DNA of 18,227 nt. Source: RGIG426 sp045639905. Lineage in GTDB: Bacteria > Bacillota > Clostridia > Oscillospirales > Acutalibacteraceae. Numbering within the stretch: the first letter of the stretch is position 1; each line of letters opens with the position of its first letter. Shown one piece after another: positions 8,001 to 13,660 of this stretch. The position numbers and the translations under genes were made by a program. The DNA is taken from positions 1 to 18,227 of the forward strand of contig JAZUDZ010000031.1 of assembly GCA_045639905.1 (NCBI GenBank), in the 5' to 3' direction. The notes beneath the pieces were generated by a model. The model was given only the letters and a program-made list of their open reading frames with translations, was not told the DNA's origin and did no database searches.

Positions 8001-10016
8001 GCTGCCGCTGAAAAGAGTCACGTCCATCTCGTCAAGCGCACGATAGAACATATCGCCGTAATAGAGATTCAAATCATACTGCGCCTTGTTGATTTTGGTC
8101 GAAACCGGTGTGAAATACAGGGTGGCGCTGAGCATGTCTTTACCGGAAGACACCTCCGTCTTTTCGACGGACATGGTATCGTTCCCGGGAACGATTTCTA
8201 TGTTCTCATCAAAAACCATCCCTGCAGGAGAAAAACAGTAAAAATCAAGCGCATAGGTATATTTTGTATCAATCGGCTCGGTATCCCACAGGAACGAATC
8301 GATGCGCGTCCACTCGGAAAGGGGTTTGGACGGGTCTTCGGTTTTGTAATAGTCGCAGGTGATTCCCGGCGAAATCTCGGATGCCTCACCGTCAACATAA
8401 AACAGGGTCGAAAGATACGAATCGTCAATGGTTTTGCCTTCCGTCAGCATCTTGTCTATTTCCAGTTTGTCTATGGCAGGCAGTTGCTCTTCGGCTGCGG
8501 TAATGCTCACGCCGAGATAGCCCTCACCCGGGCGGAAATAGGTCAGACTGCCGTTTTGGCTATAGCATTCGGCAGGTGCTTCGGTTCCGGGATCGTCCAT
8601 CGATGTAAATAATGTCGCCGAGACCTTACGGGGAAATTTGCAACCAATGACCAGTTCTTTGGAGGAGACCAAAACCAGGTCGTGGTCGGCGTTAATTCCG
8701 GAATACAAAACGTGGGAGGCTGTACTGGAAACCGGATAGCTGTAATCATAATTTGTTGTGCCGCAGGTACCTGCCTCAAAATGCAGGTCGCCGGTGGCGG
8801 CAATTTCCATATCGCCGGTCGATTCATACAGCACCGTGGAATTCATCTTCGAGGTATTGGCGGAAAAAGCGGTCAGGTTGCCGCTGCCGGTCAGTACCGG
8901 CGGGCATTCTTCGCTGCTGTTCCCGCAAATTTCAATAGCATAGCAGGGCATGTCAAGCGTTGTACCGCGCTGATCGATCAGGTTGTCGCCAATCAGATTG
9001 ATAGTAATAAACTGGTTGGAAAAAATAGAACAATATGCATATTTGTCCGTCAGGTACAAATAGTCCTTAATGACGGCGTTGTTCAGCGTAAGGGTCTTGG
9101 TTTTGTCGTCATAGCTAACCGTACCGTCACCCAGCACGTCATCCGCATTGGAAGCGTTTACCCAGACTTTGCCCACCAAAAGCTCTATGCCGCTTTCAAG
9201 GGCGGGGGCGGCAGTCGCCTCACGCGGGGTTGTCCAAAGTGAGAGATATTCCGAATCATACAGACAGTTCGTATCATCAAGATCAGAGGTACTGCCGTTG
9301 AGCGTTACGAGAACGTCTTCCGCAAATACGTAGCCTGTATCCGGCAAAATGGTAAAGTGGGTGGAATACAGCACACCCTCCTCGAACACGTCCGTATCGG
9401 AAAGATGACCTCTGGGTTCCGTGTCCCGATACCAGTAGTGTCCTTCCTCCTCAAAATGACAATGCTCGGGAATCGTGCAATACAGAGCGCTCCCCGCCGT
9501 CGTACCGACGGTCGGCGTAAGCGTTACGTCGGTAAGGTCGATAGAAGTGATGTTGGCACCGGGAGCCGTGTGGGCCTCCTGCGACATCTGCGGCAACGTC
9601 CACACCGAGAACTCGGTTTCACTTTGCCGAGACGAATAACCCGTGTCCACTATGGTCGTTAAACCGTTGATGGTCACCGTCGCGTTTACGTCGAACACAT
9701 AACCCGTGTCCGCTTTGAGTCGCCAGCATTCCGAATACTCGCGGTCTTTCTCGAACGAAGGAACTTCGTCCGGAAGAGTATCTCCGCTTTCTTCGTCATA
9801 CCAATAGTGGTTGGACACCGTATAATGGCAGTTTTCCGGTAGCGAAAAGTCAAAGCAGTCCGATGCGTATGCGCCGGCAATCGGCGTTACGTCCGCGTCG
9901 AGAATGGCAATCTCAGTAATCGCCACTTCCGCCGCCGCAAAAACCGGTGTTACGGCTGCCAACATGCAAACGCACAGGAAAGCGGCAAACAGCCGTGTCA
10001 TACATGTTTTTTTCAT
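5007..10016 (-). CDS. P2: large secreted beta-helix-like dockerin protein
   Basis: This 1669-aa protein has a signal peptide (MKKTCMTRLFAAFLCVCMLA, cleavage near 27). Residues about 35-141 and 157-264 are two copies of the ~110-aa module that is repeated five times in P3. Three regions start with the motif G(D)...GDGTVSYDxxTxTLTLxNAxI: near 278, 903 and 1102. The first two run on as short beta-solenoid segments. The third extends to about 1590 as successive ~30-35-aa units (GIYSGGDCILL, GLYGDDVVIA, GIWSDDVIIG) that look like a right-handed beta-helix. Between them, about 515-895, are three modules sharing DPSxPxxxW...FExGxSY. The dockerin is 1606-1662 (loops DANDDGSVDMKD and DVNVDGSLDMKD). 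No Thr linker and no lyase-like catalytic residues are recognised. Polysaccharide binding is a guess by analogy with beta-helix binding proteins. AGGAGG is 8 nt before the ATG. Confidence 0.88.
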   Translation of the reverse strand: MKKTCMTRLFAAFLCVCMLAAVTPVFAAAEVAITEIAILDADVTPIAGAYASDCFDFSLPENCHYTVSNHYWYDEESGDTLPDEVPSFEKDREYSECWRLKADTGYVFDVNATVTINGLTTIVDTGYSSRQSETEFSVWTLPQMSQEAHTAPGANITSIDLTDVTLTPTVGTTAGSALYCTIPEHCHFEEEGHYWYRDTEPRGHLSDTDVFEEGVLYSTHFTILPDTGYVFAEDVLVTLNGSTSDLDDTNCLYDSEYLSLWTTPREATAAPALESGIELLVGKVWVNASNADDVLGDGTVSYDDKTKTLTLNNAVIKDYLYLTDKYAYCSIFSNQFITINLIGDNLIDQRGTTLDMPCYAIEICGNSSEECPPVLTGSGNLTAFSANTSKMNSTVLYESTGDMEIAATGDLHFEAGTCGTTNYDYSYPVSSTASHVLYSGINADHDLVLVSSKELVIGCKFPRKVSATLFTSMDDPGTEAPAECYSQNGSLTYFRPGEGYLGVSITAAEEQLPAIDKLEIDKMLTEGKTIDDSYLSTLFYVDGEASEISPGITCDYYKTEDPSKPLSEWTRIDSFLWDTEPIDTKYTYALDFYCFSPAGMVFDENIEIVPGNDTMSVEKTEVSSGKDMLSATLYFTPVSTKINKAQYDLNLYYGDMFYRALDEMDVTLFSGSTAIADDIVWTNIEAIRRTDDPTKPISEWTDLRDEDVNSFEKGYSYKIQMSAAVEDPFTYAKEMKVESKGGKAAEYEISEDGTTLLFWVEPTFSDPPASKPLTISMELESAPYGGDNVDDVVTNYNLNHDALSEDLFGFGFYYCLVADDPSIPVDDWNFYDEPKFETGRSYALFYEVSLRTDVYNDLTVLDTANITVNGKEPDLLTAYFNDGHTVIRIGMIYETIPGLPEMPYNLIVGDTVVTGDNASDIFGDGSASYDSATNTLTLEDCKLTKGYEWHTLAHNYSSVFANGDLNLAVKGNNTIVSSATGMNFIDAIHVNGNLNISGDGALSVRTGPSSGSIALFVTDEVSIDAGGNYSFEGNLFALMSQGLALYPKKVGSTVAFKGGVQSMTTPNVRYFDFKINSGDEELVYPETSKQELLFTAIANTDYELTVGDVIVDETNKDNIFGDGTATYDPATYTLTLKNATIDTWDSSSGWMDSICSGKPLNVVLVGDNVIDMTFAGATKGIAGAAIDSYWDITVRGDGNLTLKADKIEENNSIYGLYASGLLDFRIDGDFTVVFGDAKTADMKVFTASNRSLTYSANKTNITLGNAGDAEVFYGYEDVTIQNSGDFTVTLGETKSGACMVEAEEGKVFMDNQGTMTMTSGKSNNTATGIYSGGDCILLNAGDFTLDVGACLDDVTGIQCDSLSVVSSKAMTVKAGASEAAGSRALDVDGTASFMCSGTVDVQVGNGYDYSSAIDAEEIQIVNNAKYTFTTGDSEDGYTEGLYAWNTLRIANEADVTVQVGTTKGEQCTAYGLYGDDVVIADAATVDVTVDGSEKGDANGIYGYYSLVLGTYGNVRVKVGDADGYSYGIWSDDVIIGGTGKDNTISVESKTGAFAFVPKYTEGAYKVQGNPDGGSTMTEISAEDTIKCQNVLFTALKDAPMPAEGLLGDANDDGSVDMKDVLLLRKFLAGLASEVNRANADVNVDGSLDMKDVLMIRKYLAHMIDLYEKS

Positions 10017-10070
10017 TTTTCATTCCTCCTAGAACAACGTTTCTTGTGTTGGGGGGTGTTTTACTTTTTT

Positions 10071-10099
10071 AATATATCACAAAACCAAAAAATTGTAAA
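10071..10099 (-). promoter_or_regulatory. Promoter of P2
   Basis: On the minus strand TTTACA (10094-10099) and TATATT (10071-10076) are 17 nt apart. The segment TTTTGTGATATATT and a run of C in the leader (plus-strand G6 at 10051-10056) are shared with P3. Confidence 0.7.
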
Positions 10100-10137
10100 T
10101 TCATGCGAGTGTTGCACCTCCAAACGCAAAAACAAAA

Positions 10138-10162
10138 ACGCGCCCTCTAAAAGAGAGCGCGT
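10138..10162 (-). terminator. Rho-independent terminator of P3
   Basis: The minus-strand RNA forms ACGCGCUCUCU/AGAGGGCGCGU with a U-G pair and is followed by TTTTGTTTTTGC. It is the same family as the other minus-strand terminators. Confidence 0.88.
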
Positions 10163-10174
10163 CAAACACTTTGT

Positions 10175-12322
10175 TTATCCTAGTTTTTCAATCATATTTG
10201 CCAGGAATTTGCGAATCATCAAAACGTCCTTCATATCAAGAGATTCGTCGATGTTTACATCCGCATTCAGCTGATTGATTTCCGTTGCCATGCCTGCCAG
10301 GAATTTACGAAGGAGTAAGACATCCTTCATATCGACGCTGCCGTCATCGTTGGCGTCTCCCAGCAGTGTTTCCACGTCACCGGACTCGTCGGACGCATCG
10401 GATTCATCGGATTCATCGGGCTCATCGGGTTCCTCCGGACTCACCGGCTTTCTCGACTCGCCCCAAACGTAGAACATATCCTTCCTGGTACCGCTCCTAT
10501 AGGAATCATATTCTAGGACGGACATTTTGCCGCCGTCCAAAATGATTTCGGGATTTTCGAAAAAGGCATATCCTTCGTCGGCAACCAGCGTGCCGCCGAG
10601 CGAGTAGAATTTGTCCGCCTCAAATATATCTCCGGAATCCATATGTTCAATATCGGTATCGTTATACCACTCCGGGAAATCCTTATCAAAGTGATAATGA
10701 GCATCCTCGGGAACGGTAAGGTGGATATAGTCACCGGCTTTCCCACCGATGACCGAGTCACAGAACCCGTCAATTTCGATAATGTCAATATAGGCCAGCA
10801 CCTCTGCTTTGGTCGGAATTGTCCACATTTCGAACTCGTTTCCGTCTTCCAAAACTTTCGTCCATTCGGGATCCAGCAACTCATCCGAGCCGTTGAGGGT
10901 GGCCACCGTCTCGTCCGTGAAGAAAAAGCCTTTTTTCGCTTCCAAAATCCAGCCGACCGAATACAGTTCGTTCTCCGAAAACACATCCCCGTCTACCATG
11001 TCAAAATGGCGGGTTTCATTGTTCCAGGCATGATAACTCACCGTATACGGGCAGTTCTTCGGTATGGAATACCACTCCCATTCGGTAGCTTCTTCGTCAA
11101 TGTACGGAACCGTATGGGCGTTCGTAATGACAACCTTGTCAATAGCCGTTGGCTCGGCGGCTTCGACCGGTAGAGCCCATACGAAAAAGCGGGTAAAGTC
11201 GTCATAATCAATATAGGTGCTGCCCCAATAGATATCCGTTCCGCCGTTAATGGTAATGGTGGGATGGTCCGCAAACGTATACCCCTCGTCGGCTTTCAGC
11301 CACCAACCCGCACGATAGGAGTGACCTTCCGCAAACGTGTCCTCGGCACCGTCTTTCCAGGAACGGGCCGTGTCATCATACCAACCGTGTCTTTCCGCCG
11401 TAAAGTGGCAATTTTCCGGGAAAATATAGTCAATATAGTCATTGGTTTTCCCACCGATAATCGGAGTGACATCGGCATCGGTAATTCTGATTTCGTCGAT
11501 GACGTTCGCGGCGGGTTTTTCCACCGCTTCGGTCGGCTTCGTCCAGACAGAAAACGCGTTTTCGTAGTATCTTGAGTAAAATGTATCCACAAGCGCGGTG
11601 GAACCGTTGATGGTGATCACGGCATTTTCGTCAAAGATATAGCCCTCGTCTGCCTTAAAATACCAGTAACGGTCATAGCGGACTCCTTCTTCAAAAACAT
11701 CATCCGAAAGCACCTCGCCACTATCGGTCCCTTCGCGGTGCCAATACTCCCGCTCCGCCGTATAATGACAGTTTTCCGGCAGAGTGTAATCGAGCCAATC
11801 GCCTGCTTTTTCGCCGATATGCGGGGTCACATCGGCATCAAGGATCTCGATTTTGTCGATGACGGTTGCGGCAGACGCTTCCCCAACCGTCACCGGATTC
11901 GCCGTAACCATAAAGGTAGTCGGGTCGTCGCTAACCCGATAAAGCGCCTCTTCCACGTTGTCGGCAGAGCCGTTGATGGTAGCGGTGGCATTTTCGGCGA
12001 ACTCGTAGCCGTCCTCCGCCTCAAACCACCAAATGAGTTGGTAGGTGTCACCTTTTTTGAACTCTAACGTCTTGCTTTCATACCAATACTCGTTGGTCAC
12101 ATCATACCACGCGCACTTTTCTGCCTTAAAATGGATACCGCTCGGCAGAGTATAGCCTACATGGTCGGCGGGGCATTCGCCCTCCACCGGCACAATGTCG
12201 GCATTCGTGATATCGATTTCGGAAATTGTTGTTTTCGCCACCGCAAAAATCGGGGTGACGGTCGCGAGCATCGCCATACACATAAGAACGGCGAGCAGGC
12301 GCGTTGAAAACATTTTTTTCAT
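10175..12322 (-). CDS. P3: secreted five-repeat protein with C-terminal dockerin
   Basis: This 715-aa protein has a signal peptide (MKKMFSTRLLAVLMCMAMLA, cleavage near 28). Five tandem modules of ~110 aa follow at about 33-142, 153-262, 273-384, 392-502 and 511-622. Each has the pattern IxEIxIxDADVTPxxG..., (L/F)PENCHYTAE, W-rich turn, FEEGxxYxxxWxLKADEGYxF, then TINGSxxxV and a final FxVWTxP. A related module is found in many clostridial surface proteins and in the C-terminal part of P1 and P5. An acidic Glu/Asp/Ser linker (629-648) leads to the dockerin (655-708; loops DANDDGSVDMKD and DVNIDESLDMKD). No enzyme signature is seen. AGGAGG lies about 9 nt before the ATG. It is divergent from P4. 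The function is probably structural or binding; the ligand cannot be read from sequence. Confidence 0.9.
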   Translation of the reverse strand: MKKMFSTRLLAVLMCMAMLATVTPIFAVAKTTISEIDITNADIVPVEGECPADHVGYTLPSGIHFKAEKCAWYDVTNEYWYESKTLEFKKGDTYQLIWWFEAEDGYEFAENATATINGSADNVEEALYRVSDDPTTFMVTANPVTVGEASAATVIDKIEILDADVTPHIGEKAGDWLDYTLPENCHYTAEREYWHREGTDSGEVLSDDVFEEGVRYDRYWYFKADEGYIFDENAVITINGSTALVDTFYSRYYENAFSVWTKPTEAVEKPAANVIDEIRITDADVTPIIGGKTNDYIDYIFPENCHFTAERHGWYDDTARSWKDGAEDTFAEGHSYRAGWWLKADEGYTFADHPTITINGGTDIYWGSTYIDYDDFTRFFVWALPVEAAEPTAIDKVVITNAHTVPYIDEEATEWEWYSIPKNCPYTVSYHAWNNETRHFDMVDGDVFSENELYSVGWILEAKKGFFFTDETVATLNGSDELLDPEWTKVLEDGNEFEMWTIPTKAEVLAYIDIIEIDGFCDSVIGGKAGDYIHLTVPEDAHYHFDKDFPEWYNDTDIEHMDSGDIFEADKFYSLGGTLVADEGYAFFENPEIILDGGKMSVLEYDSYRSGTRKDMFYVWGESRKPVSPEEPDEPDESDESDASDESGDVETLLGDANDDGSVDMKDVLLLRKFLAGMATEINQLNADVNIDESLDMKDVLMIRKFLANMIEKLG
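10457..12226 (-). repeat. Five tandem ~110-aa modules in P3
   Basis: The copies share DADVTP, PENCHYTAE, KADEGYxF and TINGS anchors while the DNA has diverged, so this is an old internal duplication rather than a recent one. Two more copies are at the P2 N-terminus. Confidence 0.85.
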
Positions 12323-12379
12323 TTTTGTTTTCCTCCTTAACGCATTTTGTGTTTTTGGGGGTAGGACTTTATTATTTAC

Positions 12380-12407
12380 AATATATCACAAAAACAAAAA
12401 AAGTAAA
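12380..12407 (-). promoter_or_regulatory. Promoter of P3
   Basis: On the minus strand TTTACT (12402-12407) and TATATT (12380-12385) are 16 nt apart. The TTTTTGTGATATATT element is the same as upstream of P2. Confidence 0.65.
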
Positions 12408-12430
12408 GCAGGCACACATGCCGCTCCATC

Positions 12431-12460
12431 TCAAGTGCTTGACAAAAATCAAGCACTTGA
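12431..12460. promoter_or_regulatory. Perfect 12-bp inverted repeat between P3 and P4
   Basis: TCAAGTGCTTGA, 6 nt (CAAAAA), TCAAGCACTTGA. Each arm is itself a near-palindrome TCAAG-NN-CTTGA. It covers the -35 box and most of the spacer of the P4 promoter and lies between the divergent P3 and P4 promoters, so it may be a double operator. The P6 promoter lacks it. Confidence 0.7.
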
Positions 12461-12468
12461 TATATATT
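12439..12468 (+). promoter_or_regulatory. Promoter of P4
   Basis: TTGACA (12439-12444) and TATATT (12463-12468) are 18 nt apart, followed by GAT. P6 has the same boxes, spacing and TGATATATATTGAT context. Confidence 0.75.
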
Positions 12469-12527
12469 GATGTTCCATCGTCTAAAAAGCGTCTGCAAAA
12501 AAATCATTTGAAAGGTCTTGCATTATC

Positions 12528-13541
12528 ATGAAAAAACCGTTTTCGATTGTTCTCTCAGTTCTCGTTTTCGCGGTGACAGCGCTGAGTGTTGCTGCTTTTA
12601 GCGGCGCCGCCGAAGACTGCACCCTCATTTACAAAATTGACTTTGAAGAAGAAAACGCCGCTTCCGTTATGATGGCAGGCGGAGAAATCGTCGGCGAAGT
12701 GGTCGAGTGGCCGGCCGGTTCCGGCAACCACGCCCTCAAATACATCATATCCCCCGACACCTACTTTGAACGCCCCAACGGTCGCCATCCGTATATCATG
12801 CCTTCCGGTCTCAGTAATGCATTGGCCATCCAGGGCGGCATCCCGTCCGACATCAAAATTCGTTTTTCTGTCCGTGTAGGCTGTGACGACGAGATTGTAC
12901 CCGAGGCGCCGGACAAAGAAGCCCATATGTATCCCGTGATGCGGACATCGGTGGGCTGGAGAGACGAAAAGGAAAACCGCTTTCAATCTGAGGACGGTTC
13001 GTTTGTTCCGGGTGTCGGTTCCTTTAAAACAGGGCAGTTCTCTTTCATCAATTCGTCCGATTTCGAGGAGGCGCTTATAGCCGGTTTTGAAAACGGCTCG
13101 ATTAATCTTTGCGATGATGGTACTCTCGGTGTCGAGATGCAAGAACAAGCCATCTATTATGACGACATTACGCTCGAGTGGTACGGTCGATGGATGCCGG
13201 TTGTCGATATCCTTCTTTGCTATCCGGGCACAAACATTCCTCTCCCTCACTCCGATATTAACAATGCCTACGAAGGCGAATACCAAACTTCGGGTGGGGA
13301 CTTCTCAGAAATTTCGGACGAATCCGGAGACACTTCCGACACCTCCGATACACCCGAAATCGTTTCCGGTGACGTCAATAACGACGGATTTGTAGATATG
13401 AAAGACGTGCTGGCCCTAAGGAAGTTCCTGGCGGGAATGGATATTCAGATTAACGTCTTAAATGCGGATGCAAACCGGGATGACGTCACGGATTTAAAAG
13501 ACGTGCTGATGATTCGGAAGCGTTTGGCCAATCTCCTCTAA
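12528..13541 (+). CDS. P4: secreted CBM/lectin-like jelly-roll candidate with dockerin
   Basis: This 337-aa protein has a signal peptide (MKKPFSIVLSVLVFAVTALS, cleavage near 28). Residues 32-221 form one compact beta-rich module opening with LIYKIDFEEENAASVM and ending with IYYDDITLEWYG. The closing DDITLEW-like strand is typical of CBM4/22-type and other jelly-roll sugar-binding domains, but I cannot assign a known CBM family. A conserved stretch follows, LLCYPGTNIPLPHSDIN (about 229-245), and then an acidic/Ser/Thr linker. The dockerin is 281-335 (loops DVNNDGFVDMKD and DANRDDVTDLKD, ending RKRLANLL). It is a paralogue of P6. GAAAGG lies 12 nt before the ATG. It probably brings a carbohydrate-binding module to a cohesin scaffold. 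Ligand unknown. Confidence 0.9.
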   Translation: MKKPFSIVLSVLVFAVTALSVAAFSGAAEDCTLIYKIDFEEENAASVMMAGGEIVGEVVEWPAGSGNHALKYIISPDTYFERPNGRHPYIMPSGLSNALAIQGGIPSDIKIRFSVRVGCDDEIVPEAPDKEAHMYPVMRTSVGWRDEKENRFQSEDGSFVPGVGSFKTGQFSFINSSDFEEALIAGFENGSINLCDDGTLGVEMQEQAIYYDDITLEWYGRWMPVVDILLCYPGTNIPLPHSDINNAYEGEYQTSGGDFSEISDESGDTSDTSDTPEIVSGDVNNDGFVDMKDVLALRKFLAGMDIQINVLNADANRDDVTDLKDVLMIRKRLANLL

Positions 13542-13582
13542 GCTTTTAGCCGGTACCCGAAGCACAAAAAAATAACAGCAAA

Positions 13583-13608
13583 AAGGCACTCGTGAAAACG
13601 GGTGCCTT
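13583..13608 (+). terminator. Rho-independent terminator of P4
   Basis: AAGGCACTCG, loop TGAAAA, CGGGTGCCTT forms a 10-bp stem (one U-G pair) followed by CTTTCTT. Almost the same sequence ends P6. Confidence 0.9.
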
Positions 13609-13623
13609 CTTTCTAACGAAATA

Positions 13624-13649
13624 GACGCGCCCTCAATCGAGAGCGCGTC
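13624..13649 (-). terminator. Rho-independent terminator of P5
   Basis: The minus-strand RNA stem GACGCGCUCUCG/GAGGGCGCGUC is followed by a weak tract TATTTCG. It faces the P4 terminator, so the P4/P5 convergent junction is closed from both sides. Confidence 0.82.
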
Positions 13650-13660
13650 AAATAATTAAA

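Noticed and set aside
12555..13286. Minus-strand open frame opposite P4, and the one at 17272-17880 opposite P6
   Set aside because: The two shadows look alike only because P4 and P6 are paralogues; neither has a promoter or ribosome site in the right place.
1929..13649. Recurring ~180-bp sequence (terminator plus dockerin end) as a dispersed mobile repeat
   Set aside because: The repeated DNA coincides with the dockerin domain and the terminator of each gene; gene duplication explains it without a mobile unit.
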